Counted from the stretch's first letter, positions 1 to 5,722 are shown. The stretch is DNA of 12,923 nucleotides from DASUBV01 sp035763085 (GCA_035763085.1 DASUBV010000295.1:1-12923), one strand, 5' to 3'. Numbers and translations are program-made. The notes: generated by a model from the sequence alone, not told the origin.

Positions 1-201
1 CACGCCGTCGCTGAGCACCGCGACGGTGACGCCCGCGCCGCTGGAGGCCTGCCAGGCCTGCCGGACCTGCAGTGCGCTGAGCCACCACTCCTGGTTGCGG
101 ACCTGGTCAGCGAAAGCGGGAGCGCCTGCGGCCACAACCCAAACCGCCGCCAGTCCTGTGGCGATCACGGGCATGACCGGGCGGGGGAACCTCAGCGGCA
201 C
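1..201 (-). CDS. S8 (subtilisin-like) secreted serine peptidase, N-terminal fragment
   Basis: Partial gene cut by the left window edge; the first 67 codons are visible. From the GTG at 201 the protein opens with a basic stretch (PLRFPRP), a hydrophobic helix (VIATGLAAVWVVAAG) and a likely signal-peptidase site after APAFA, so it is exported. The mature start DQVRNQEWWLSALQ and then QAWQASSGAGVTVAVLSDGV match the beginning of the peptidase S8 domain of actinobacterial mycosin-like or secreted subtilases. GTG 201 is chosen because GGAAGG lies about 10 bases upstream and it gives a proper basic n-region; ATG at 174 is an alternative. Odd point: S8 enzymes usually read V-x-D-[TS]-G here, but this one reads L-S-D-G, so the usual catalytic Asp position holds Ser. 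His and Ser of the triad lie outside the window. Confidence 0.75.
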   Translation of the reverse strand, partial: MPLRFPRPVMPVIATGLAAVWVVAAGAPAFADQVRNQEWWLSALQVRQAWQASSGAGVTVAVLSDGV

Positions 202-435
202 GCCGGATCTGCCTTCCGTGGGGAGTCCTCCCGCATTGTGCCATGTTCCGGCTAGTTAGGAGCCTTCTGAGCATTTTCTTTACGGCCGGCGAACGGCGCT
301 GGCCAGGGCCGGAGCCGGGCAGCGCCGGGCTCGCGCGCTCGCGTCCGGGATGCCCGCCAGGCGCCGCCGTCTCGCGTCGCAAGCTCCTCATTCCAGGCGG
401 CGCCGGGAGCCCTCCGGGCCGCCCGGCCGAGTTGC

Positions 436-1254
436 TTACGGCTGGCGGGCCGGCGCCAGCCGCACGTGCGCGCCCGGCGGCAGGCCGAGCTCCTGGGCCG
501 CGTCGCCGGCGTTGACCGCCAGCGAGATCAGGCCCGCGCTGTCGGTGAACGCCACGATCTCGCCGGGCGCCACGGCGGCGAAGGTGTCGGTGAACGGGAC
601 GGTGAGCTGGCGGCGGCCGGCCCGGACCACCAGCTGCGTGCCGACTCCGATGCCCAGCAGCCCGGCCTGCGCGGCGGGGATGGACAGCTGGACGTTCCCG
701 AACCGGTCCACCGACATGACCTCGCCCTCGGCCTCGCCGTCGGCGACCCGGCTGGTCGGGGCGGGCAGCGTCACCAGGTCCTCGATGTCGACCTCGTCGC
801 CCGCCGCGGCCAGGTCGGTGCCGGCGGCCAGGTGCGCGGCGACGGGCATGAAGATGTCCCGGCCGTGGAAGGTGGCCGAGACCGGGTGCAGCCACAGGTC
901 GCCGTTGGTCAGCTGCACCGCCCGGCTGGTCCCGCCGAGGGCCGCGGCGGCCCACGACAGCAGCCCGTTGTCCGGGCCGACCAGGATCGACTCGCCGGCC
1001 TGGATCGCGATGGCGCGCCGCGAGGTGCCCACACCCGGGTCCACGACGCCCACATGCACGGCAGGCGGCAGGTAGCCGACGGTCTGCGCCAGCACGGCGG
1101 CGCCGCGGCGGACATCACCCGGCTGCACCAGGTGGGTGATGTCGATGAGCTGGACGCCGGGGGCGGTGCGGGCGGCCACGCCCTTGCAGGCCGCCACGAA
1201 CCCGTCATCCAGCCCGTAGTCGGTCAGGAACGTCAGGTAGCCAAAGCCAGTCAC
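436..1254 (-). CDS. S-adenosyl-L-methionine hydrolase (adenosine-forming), DUF62 / SAM hydroxide adenosyltransferase family
   Basis: 272 residues, the usual length of the family, which uses water to split SAM into adenosine and methionine in the cytosol. The N-terminal SAM-binding fold begins FLTDYGLDDGFVAACKG. The Asp-Arg-His triad of DUF62 proteins is visible: Asp72 and Arg79 in VDPGVGTSRR and His130 in FHGRDIF, with the same Asp-Arg spacing as in the archaeal prototype. VGPDNG and the C-terminal barrel (SVDRFGNVQLS) are also present. The roughly 20-residue loop that marks fluorinases and chlorinases is missing, so hydrolysis rather than halogenation is expected. GTG 1254 is preferred because it puts the conserved core near the N-terminus and has TACGCT 8 bases upstream (leaderless type). 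ATG 1290 and GTG 1344 would add 12 and 30 poorly conserved residues. No Shine-Dalgarno is seen at any of the three. The physiological role of bacterial members is unclear. Confidence 0.88.
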   Translation of the reverse strand: MTGFGYLTFLTDYGLDDGFVAACKGVAARTAPGVQLIDITHLVQPGDVRRGAAVLAQTVGYLPPAVHVGVVDPGVGTSRRAIAIQAGESILVGPDNGLLSWAAAALGGTSRAVQLTNGDLWLHPVSATFHGRDIFMPVAAHLAAGTDLAAAGDEVDIEDLVTLPAPTSRVADGEAEGEVMSVDRFGNVQLSIPAAQAGLLGIGVGTQLVVRAGRRQLTVPFTDTFAAVAPGEIVAFTDSAGLISLAVNAGDAAQELGLPPGAHVRLAPARQP

Positions 1255-1262
1255 GTTTGGTG

Positions 1263-1268
1263 AGCGTA
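1263..1268 (-). promoter_or_regulatory. Candidate -10 box for the SAM hydrolase gene
   Basis: On the minus strand TACGCT (TANNNT) ends 8 bases before the GTG at 1254, a spacing expected for a leaderless or nearly leaderless transcript. No convincing -35 box is visible, and no Shine-Dalgarno competes with this reading. Confidence 0.35.
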
Positions 1269-1325
1269 GAGCCTCGGGGGTCTCGCGCATAGCGGGAGGG
1301 GTGTGCCGGGACTGCCCGGGCTGCC

Positions 1326-1331
1326 TACGAT
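1326..1331 (+). promoter_or_regulatory. Candidate -10 box for the DUF3263 gene
   Basis: TACGAT on the plus strand, 33 bases before the GTG start at 1365, leaves room for a short leader carrying the GGGAGGG ribosome binding site (1354-1360). The matching -35 region (about 1302-1308, GTGCCG) is weak. Confidence 0.35.
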
Positions 1332-1364
1332 GGAGGGCTAACACGACGGTGCTGGGAGGGCCAG

Positions 1365-1619
1365 GTGGCGGCGCTAACCGACGCGGACAAGCGCATCCTG
1401 GCCTTCGAGCGCGGCTGGTGGCGGTTTCCCGGCGCGAAGGAGCGGGAGATCCTGGAAGTATTCGGGCTGCCCGCCACCCGGTATTACCAGCTGCTCAACG
1501 AGCTGATCGACCGCCCGGAGGCGGCCGAGTTCGACCCCGCCCTGGTGGCCCGCCTGCGGCGGCAGCGGGTGCGCCGCCGCACGATGCGCTCCGCCCGCCA
1601 GGACTCCCGCGCCGACTAG
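1365..1619 (+). CDS. DUF3263 family small protein
   Basis: An 84-residue basic protein, starting at GTG 1365 with a strong GGGAGGG ribosome binding site 4 bases upstream. The core LTDADKRILAFERGWWRFPGAK followed by EREILEVFGLPATRYYQLLNELID is the DUF3263 signature. The region around residues 25-48 looks like a small helix-turn-helix, and the tail is Arg-rich (RLRRQRVRRRTMRSAR), so nucleic-acid binding is possible but unproven. Its stop codon TAG (1617-1619) lies in the same CTAG that supplies the otsA stop on the other strand. I recall a DUF3263 gene beside otsA in mycobacteria too; if so, the neighbourhood is conserved and may hint at a link with trehalose metabolism. Function unknown. Confidence 0.85.
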   Translation: MAALTDADKRILAFERGWWRFPGAKEREILEVFGLPATRYYQLLNELIDRPEAAEFDPALVARLRRQRVRRRTMRSARQDSRAD

Positions 1620-3076
1620 CCTTCCAGCGCGGCCAGCTGGCCGGCCAGCCAGCGCTGCGGCGGGACCGCCGCGCCCGCCGCGGCCAGCCGGGCCGACCGG
1701 TCGGCCCGCTCGGCGGGTGGCATCGACAGGGCCTCGTGCAGCGCCGCGGCCGTGCCGGTCACATCGAACGGGTTGACCAGCAACGCCGCCTCGCCCAGCT
1801 CGGCCGCCGCCCCGGCCTCGCGCGACAGCACCAGGGCGCAGCCGCGGTCAGAGACGATGGGTGCCTCCTTCGCGACCAGGTTCATGCCGTCCCGGACCGG
1901 GTTGACCAGCACCACGTCGGCCACCCGGTAGGCGGCCAGGGACCGGGCGTAGTCGTCATCCACCCGCACGACCAGCGGCGTCCAGTCGGGCGTGCCGAAC
2001 TCGGCGGTGATCTGCTCCGCCTCCTGCTGCACGGCCGCGGTGTAGGCGCGGTACTCCGGCAGGTCATAGCGCGACGGGTAGGCGAAGGCCAGGTGCATGA
2101 CCCGGCCCCGCCACTGCGGGCGCGACACCAGCAGCTCCCGGTAGGCAGCCAGGCCGCGCACGATGTTCTTGGACAGCTCGGTGCGGTCGATCCGGACGAT
2201 CAGCTGACGGCCGCCGGCCAGTTCGGTCAGGTCGGCCACCCGGTCCTCGACATCGGGCTGCGCCGCCCGCTGCCGCAGCTCGCCGGCATCGACCCCCAGC
2301 GCGTGCACGCCCAGCGTCGTGACGTGGCCGTCGTAGGTCACCCGCTGCCCGGACCGGTCCACCTCGGCCCCCAGCACCGCCGCGCAGCAGTCCGCGAAGG
2401 CATCGGCCCAGCGCTGGGACAGGAACCCGGCGTGGTCGGCGCCCAGGATCCCGGCCAGGATCTCGCGGGCGACGCGGTCGGGCAGCACCCGGTAGTAATC
2501 CGGCGGCGCCCACGGGGTGTGCGAGAAATGGCTGATCCGGATGCCCGGCCGGAGCTCGGCGAGCATCCGCGGGACCAGCGCGAGGTGGTAGTCCTGCACC
2601 AGCGCGCGCGGCTGCCCGCCGTCGCCGGCCGCCCGGGCGAGCGCGGTGGCGAAGGCCCGGTTGTAGTCGGTGTAGGCGCTCCACTGATTCCAGAACGAGA
2701 CTCCGAAGCCGGGCTGCCGCGGCAGGTTATAGAGCAGGTGGTGGATGAACCACAGCGTGGAGTTGGCGATGCCGTTGTAGGCGGCGGCGAATGTCGCCGC
2801 GGGAATGTCTAGCATCAGCGCGGCCGACCTGGCGGAGCCGGCGTCGTCGAGCGGGAGCCGCCCGCCGGGCGCGGCCCGCGCGGCGTCCCGGTCGGCGTCG
2901 CTGAGCGCCGCGCACACCCACAGCAGGTCCGCCTGGCTGGCCGCCGCGAGCAGGCCCGATACCACGCCGCCGCCGCCGCGCCGGGCGGTGAGCCGGCCGT
3001 CCGGGCCGCGGGAAAACGACAGCGGGCCCCGGTTCGATGCGACGAGGACCGGCCCGCCGGCTGCTGCTGCGCCCAT
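1616..3076 (-). CDS. otsA: Trehalose-6-phosphate synthase (GT20 family)
   Basis: 486 residues. OtsA transfers glucose from an NDP-glucose to glucose-6-phosphate, giving trehalose-6-phosphate for osmotic and desiccation protection in the cytosol. GT20 landmarks in order: phosphate-binding loop ASNRGP (Arg16) and GGGGVVSGL (34-42); VQDYHLALVP (161-170); SHFSHTPW (183-190); the donor-phosphate pair in RIDRTELSKN (Arg296 to Lys304); and VRDGMNLVAKE (Asp397, Glu405). The RIDRT-ELSKN form differs from the R-L-D-Y-x-K-G of E. coli OtsA and is typical, as far as I recall, of an actinobacterial subgroup, so donor preference may differ. ATG 3076 has no Shine-Dalgarno but has TAACCT 8 bases upstream, suggesting leaderless translation. 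No phosphatase gene (otsB) is adjacent. The 3' end overlaps the convergent DUF3263 gene by 4 bases. Confidence 0.9.
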   Translation of the reverse strand: MGAAAAGGPVLVASNRGPLSFSRGPDGRLTARRGGGGVVSGLLAAASQADLLWVCAALSDADRDAARAAPGGRLPLDDAGSARSAALMLDIPAATFAAAYNGIANSTLWFIHHLLYNLPRQPGFGVSFWNQWSAYTDYNRAFATALARAAGDGGQPRALVQDYHLALVPRMLAELRPGIRISHFSHTPWAPPDYYRVLPDRVAREILAGILGADHAGFLSQRWADAFADCCAAVLGAEVDRSGQRVTYDGHVTTLGVHALGVDAGELRQRAAQPDVEDRVADLTELAGGRQLIVRIDRTELSKNIVRGLAAYRELLVSRPQWRGRVMHLAFAYPSRYDLPEYRAYTAAVQQEAEQITAEFGTPDWTPLVVRVDDDYARSLAAYRVADVVLVNPVRDGMNLVAKEAPIVSDRGCALVLSREAGAAAELGEAALLVNPFDVTGTAAALHEALSMPPAERADRSARLAAAGAAVPPQRWLAGQLAALEG

Positions 3077-3084
3077 GTGCTGGG

Positions 3085-3090
3085 AGGTTA
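3085..3090 (-). promoter_or_regulatory. Candidate -10 box for otsA
   Basis: On the minus strand TAACCT ends 8 bases before the ATG at 3076, with CCCAGCAC between. There is no purine-rich Shine-Dalgarno in that gap, which fits a leaderless transcript. No clear -35 box is seen in the very GC-rich upstream sequence. Confidence 0.35.
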
Positions 3091-3173
3091 GCCTGCCGGG
3101 CCGGCCGGGCCCGGCACCGCCATGCGCCGCGCGGCGGGCTCGCGGCCAGCGCGGCTCCGGACACCGGAACGGA

Positions 3174-3204
3174 TTGGAACGCCCGGGGCATCTCCGGTTA
3201 CAGT
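3174..3204 (+). promoter_or_regulatory. Candidate promoter of the SAM-riboswitch transcript
   Basis: TTGGAA (3174-3179) and TACAGT (3199-3204) with a 19-base spacer would start transcription near 3211, some 15 bases before the first riboswitch stem. GGAAC motifs (3166-3170 and 3176-3180) ahead of GGTT also resemble an extracytoplasmic-function sigma -35 element, so the sigma factor is uncertain. Confidence 0.35.
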
Positions 3205-3225
3205 AGAAAGCACAACTTCATATTG

Positions 3226-3369
3226 CTCATCCAGAGGGGTGGAGGGACCGGCCCGGTGAAGCCCCGGCAACCATCGCGAGATCACGCGCGCCCGCGCTTA
3301 TGCGGCGAGGTCGTCTCGCGACAGGTGCCAACTCCGGCCCGCGGCTAGTCAGCCGACGGGACAGATGAG
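3226..3369 (+). ncRNA. SAM-I (S-box) riboswitch
   Basis: The conserved core is unmistakable: CAGAGGGGTGGAGGGAC (3232-3248), then GGTGAAGCCCCGGCAACC ending at 3272, then AGGTGCCAACTCC (3323-3335). The stems can be traced. P1 pairs CTCATC (3226-3231) with GATGAG (3364-3369). P3 pairs TCGCGAGA (3274-3281) with TCTCGCGA (3314-3321), 8 perfect pairs. P4 pairs 3338-3346 with 3351-3360 across an AGTC loop, with one bulged A. The GGTGGAGG...GGTGAA segment is the kink-turn. SAM-I RNAs switch off methionine and sulfur genes when SAM is plentiful. No intrinsic terminator with a U-run lies between the aptamer and the gene. The 3' strand of P1 instead abuts and partly covers the purine-rich ribosome binding region (3368-3377), so control is probably translational. 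Confidence 0.95.
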
Positions 3370-3385
3370 GAGAAAGGCCTCGCTC

Positions 3386-4738
3386 ATGACTGCACGCGCC
3401 GCCCCTGCGACCGCGACCAGCGCACCGTCTTCCCCGCCACGGACCTCCCGGTTCGGCTACGCCAGCCACCTGTCCTGCCGCGAGTGCGGCCAGGCTTACG
3501 AGCTGGGGGCGACCCACGTCTGCGCCGAGTGTTTCGGGCCACTGGAAGTGGCCTACGACTTTCCCGAGCTGACCCGCGCCTCGATCGAGGCCGGGCCGCA
3601 GAGTATCTGGCGCTATGCCAGCCTGCTGCCGGTCCCGCCGGACGTCGCGGCCGGGCCCAACACCGAGCCGGGCTGGACCCGACTGGTCCGGGCCGATCAG
3701 CTCGCCCGAGCGACCGGCATGCGGAGCCTGTGGGTCAAGGACGAGCGCGGGAACCCCACCCACTCCTTCAAGGACCGCGTCGTGGCGGTCGCGCTGGCCG
3801 CCGCGATCGAGCTCGGCTTCAAGGTCCTGGCCTGCCCGTCCACGGGGAACCTGGCCAACGCCGTGGCCGCGGCGGCGGCCCGGGCCGGGATCCGCTCGGT
3901 CGTCCTGATCCCGGCCGACCTGGAGCAGCAGAAGATCCTCGGCTCGGCCATCTACGGCGGCACCCTGGTCGCCGTCCGGGGCAGCTACGACGACGTCAAC
4001 AAGCTCGCGTCCGAGCTGGCCGACGAGCGCGAGGACTGGGCATTCGTCAACGTCAACGTCCGCCCGTACTACGCCGAGGGCTCCAAGACGATCGGCTTCG
4101 AGATCGCCGAGCAGCTCGGCTGGCGGCTGCCGGAGCAGATCGTGGTCCCGGTAGCGTCGGGCGCTCAGCTGGTCAAGATCGACAAGGCGTTCCGCGAGCT
4201 GGCCGCGCTGGGGCTGGTGCCCGACACCGGCTGGAAGGTGTTCGGCGCCCAGGCGGCGGGCTGCGCGCCGGTGGCCACGGCGTTCGCGGCCGGCCAGGAC
4301 GTCGTGCAGCCCGTGCGGCCGTCCACCATCGCCAAGTCCCTGGCCATCGGCAATCCCGCGGACGGCCCCTACGTCCTGGACGTCGTCCGGCGCACCGGCG
4401 GCGCGGTCGGCGAGGTGAGCGACGATGAGCTGGTCGACGCCATCCGGCTGCTGGCCGCCACCGAGGGCATCTTCGCCGAGACCGCCGGCGGGGTGACCCT
4501 GGCGGTCCTGCGCAAGCTCCTGGCGGAGGGCCGGCTCGACCCGGACGCGGAGACCGTGATCATCAACTCCGGCGACGGGCTCAAGACCCTCGACGCGATC
4601 GCCCCCACGATCGGTGACCTGACGCCGATCAGGCCCTCGCTGGCCGACTTCGCGGCGCTCGAGGCCAGCGGCGGGGCGACGCCCGCGCCAGTGTCAGCAG
4701 CAGGCAACAGCACCACCCGAGAGGCAGGCCAGGCATGA
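3386..4738 (+). CDS. metM: Threonine-synthase-family PLP enzyme; probable homocysteine synthase MetM (usually annotated threonine synthase, thrC)
   Basis: 450 residues from ATG 3386, which follows AGGAGAAAGG (3368-3377) at 8 bases; an upstream in-frame ATG at 3365 lies inside the riboswitch P1 stem and is rejected. An N-terminal Cys4 zinc ribbon (Cys31, Cys34, Cys46, Cys49) precedes a fold-type II PLP domain with the Schiff-base lysine Lys129 in NPTHSFKDR, the STGNLANA loop and VPVASGAQLVKIDKAF. The family converts O-phosphohomoserine to threonine, but some members (MetM of Streptomyces) instead add sulfur from a carrier thiocarboxylate to make homocysteine. Two things here favour MetM: a SAM-I riboswitch, the sign of methionine supply rather than threonine supply, and a translationally coupled MoaD-like carrier gene overlapping the stop by ATGA. 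True ThrC with a moonlighting neighbour remains possible. A separate hom-thrC-thrB cluster elsewhere in the genome would support MetM. Confidence 0.85.
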   Translation: MTARAAPATATSAPSSPPRTSRFGYASHLSCRECGQAYELGATHVCAECFGPLEVAYDFPELTRASIEAGPQSIWRYASLLPVPPDVAAGPNTEPGWTRLVRADQLARATGMRSLWVKDERGNPTHSFKDRVVAVALAAAIELGFKVLACPSTGNLANAVAAAAARAGIRSVVLIPADLEQQKILGSAIYGGTLVAVRGSYDDVNKLASELADEREDWAFVNVNVRPYYAEGSKTIGFEIAEQLGWRLPEQIVVPVASGAQLVKIDKAFRELAALGLVPDTGWKVFGAQAAGCAPVATAFAAGQDVVQPVRPSTIAKSLAIGNPADGPYVLDVVRRTGGAVGEVSDDELVDAIRLLAATEGIFAETAGGVTLAVLRKLLAEGRLDPDAETVIINSGDGLKTLDAIAPTIGDLTPIRPSLADFAALEASGGATPAPVSAAGNSTTREAGQA

Positions 4739-5010
4739 GCGTATCGGTCCGGATCCCCACCATTCTGCGCGCTTACACGGGCGGCGCGGCCGAGGTGCCC
4801 GCCGAGCCGGGGACGCTGCGCGAGGTCATCGCGGGCCTGGACGCCTCCTATCCGGGACTGGGCGGCCGCATCCTGGACGACTCGGGGAAACTGCGCCGCT
4901 TCGTCAATGTGTATGTCGGGGATGAGGATGTCCGGCTGGCCCAGGGCCTGGACACCAAGGTGCCAGAAGGCGGCCAGGTATCGGTGATCCCGGCGGTGGC
5001 CGGCGGCTGA
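4735..5010 (+). CDS. metO: MoaD/ThiS/CysO-like sulfur carrier protein, probable MetO
   Basis: 91 residues with a ubiquitin-like beta-grasp fold. The sequence follows mycobacterial CysO closely: VRIPTILRAYTGG near the N-terminus, LRRFVNVYVGDEDVR in the middle, and a C-terminus VIPAVAGG ending exactly in the Gly-Gly that is adenylated and turned into a thiocarboxylate. Such carriers hand sulfide to a PLP enzyme. In mycobacteria CysO serves CysM (cysteine); here the ATG sits within the stop codon of the metM gene (ATGA, 4735-4738), so the partner is probably that enzyme and the product homocysteine. Because the protein already ends in Gly-Gly, no trimming protease is needed. The activating E1-like enzyme (MoeB/ThiF type) is not in this window. 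CysO for cysteine synthesis is the main alternative reading. Confidence 0.88.
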   Translation: MSVSVRIPTILRAYTGGAAEVPAEPGTLREVIAGLDASYPGLGGRILDDSGKLRRFVNVYVGDEDVRLAQGLDTKVPEGGQVSVIPAVAGG

Positions 5011-5283
5011 GCGCGCGTCGCGGGCGGACACTCCGGCGCAGGTCAATTGCCGGATTAGTGTCTCTAGGTCCTGGTTGGCACACACGTGGCATGCCTGCTG
5101 ATTTAGGGGCGCAAGTGGGCGCAGTGGCGCACGACACGATGTAAAGTCAGGACCGGTCGCTGTTGGTAGGGCGTGAGCGGCAGCATAGCTTTCGCGATGC
5201 CAGGCCTGTGCCGCGATCAGAACGGGCTCCGCATAACAAGAGCGGCACCCGCTAGCCCGAGCAAAGTTAGGGAGTTGTTGGTA
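5011..5283 (+). other. Intergenic region and cold-shock gene leader
   Basis: 273 bases between the carrier gene and the cold-shock gene without a convincing coding region. The local base composition is less GC-rich than its flanks. It contains a palindromic GGCATGCC near 5089 and a candidate promoter (5163-5191) that would give a leader of about 86 bases. No clear intrinsic terminator for the upstream operon is visible. Confidence 0.5.
5163..5191 (+). promoter_or_regulatory. Candidate promoter of the cold-shock gene
   Basis: TTGGTA (5163-5168), a 17-base spacer and TAGCTT (5186-5191) form a reasonable housekeeping-type promoter. Transcription would start near 5198, about 86 bases before the ATG, in line with the long leaders of cspA-type mRNAs. 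TAAAGT at about 5144-5149 is another possible -10 box. Confidence 0.35.
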
Positions 5284-5484
5284 ATGGCTCAGGGCACCGT
5301 CAAATGGTTTAACGCGGACAAGGGCTACGGCTTCATCGCGGTAGACGGTGGCAGGGACGTCTTCGTCCACTTCTCGGCCATCCAGTCGGATGGCTACCGC
5401 ACCCTCGATGAGGGTCAGCGGGTCGAGTTCGAGATAGCGCAGAGCGACCGCGGTCCGCAGGCGGAGTCCGTCCGCGCCGTGTGA
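5284..5484 (+). CDS. Cold-shock protein (CspA family)
   Basis: 66 residues, a single five-stranded cold-shock domain that binds single-stranded RNA and DNA and melts RNA structure in the cytosol. It begins MAQGTVKWFNADKGYGFI, with RNP1 at Lys13-Ile18 (KGYGFI) and RNP2 at Val26-Phe30 (VFVHF), and ends ESVRAV. ATG 5284 has AGGGAG (5269-5274) 9 bases upstream; a longer in-frame reading from 5173 lacks family support. It is a single-gene transcript: a candidate promoter lies upstream and a strong hairpin terminator follows 21 bases after the stop. It is next to the HrcA-controlled groEL gene but has no CIRCE of its own. Confidence 0.95.
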   Translation: MAQGTVKWFNADKGYGFIAVDGGRDVFVHFSAIQSDGYRTLDEGQRVEFEIAQSDRGPQAESVRAV

Positions 5485-5505
5485 GACCTCTGATTAACGC
5501 GCCGG

Positions 5506-5535
5506 AGGCCCGGTCCCGGAAACGGGGCCGGGCCT
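5506..5535 (+). terminator. Intrinsic-type terminator hairpin after the cold-shock gene
   Basis: Thirteen pairs (12 Watson-Crick plus one T-G wobble) between 5506-5518 and 5523-5535, closed by a GAAA tetraloop. The arms are AGGCCCGGTCCCG and CGGGGCCGGGCCT. There is no long T-run afterwards (TTCAGC), as is common in high-GC actinobacteria. Confidence 0.85.
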
Positions 5536-5687
5536 TCAGCCCGTCCGGGGCCGGTTCCGCCCGTCCCAGGGCTTCCGTGGCTGGCTGAGCTGACCCGGCA
5601 GGATGACCCCGATACCGCCCGATAACGCGGTCCGGACCGACCGTCGTTCCTCTGACCTGCACGGAGGCCGCCAGGCCGGGGGCCCGG

Positions 5688-5714
5688 CTTGCACTCGCAC
5701 CCCGAGAGTGCTAA
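5688..5714 (+). promoter_or_regulatory. CIRCE operator 1 (HrcA binding site)
   Basis: CTTGCACTC, 9 bases, GAGTGCTAA. The right half is a perfect match to the CIRCE consensus (TTAGCACTC-N9-GAGTGCTAA) and the left half matches 7 of 9. HrcA represses groE-type chaperone genes from this site and is released on heat or folding stress. Confidence 0.92.
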
Positions 5715-5717
5715 ACA
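5689..5717 (+). promoter_or_regulatory. groEL: Candidate groEL promoter overlapping the first CIRCE
   Basis: TTGCAC (5689-5694), a 17-base spacer and TAAACA (5712-5717) could serve as -35 and -10 boxes. They overlap CIRCE 1, so HrcA bound there would cover the promoter. Transcription would begin near 5724, inside the second CIRCE. The -10 match is imperfect. Confidence 0.4.
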
Positions 5718-5722
5718 GGGCG

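Noticed and set aside
243..515. Plus-strand open frame between the S8 fragment and the SAM hydrolase
   Set aside because: Starts in intergenic sequence, overlaps the conserved 3' end of the hydrolase and encodes only low-complexity sequence.
436..1254. Fluorinase/chlorinase function for the DUF62 protein
   Set aside because: The halogenase-specific loop of about 20 residues is absent and the Asp-Arg-His hydrolase triad is complete.
1301..2812. Plus-strand open frame of 503 codons opposite otsA
   Set aside because: It is the GC-rich antisense shadow of otsA, with low-complexity Arg/Gly/Pro/Gln composition and no family motif.
3226..3369. SAM-IV or SAM-II riboswitch as an alternative class
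   Set aside because: The GGTGGAGGGAC...GTGAAGCC...GGCAACC core, kink-turn and P3/P4 arrangement are those of SAM-I.
3365..3385. Upstream in-frame ATG for metM (seven extra residues)
   Set aside because: This ATG is within the P1 strand of the riboswitch and has no ribosome binding site, whereas ATG 3386 follows a purine-rich one at 8 bases.
5085..5100. Palindromic GGCATGCC as an operator in the csp upstream region
   Set aside because: A lone 8-base palindrome is expected by chance in GC-rich DNA and it does not overlap the candidate promoter.
4369..5370. Minus-strand open frame spanning the end of metM, metO and the csp leader
   Set aside because: It covers three confidently assigned plus-strand elements and has no coherent domain; the unusual mixed composition reflects the intergenic part.
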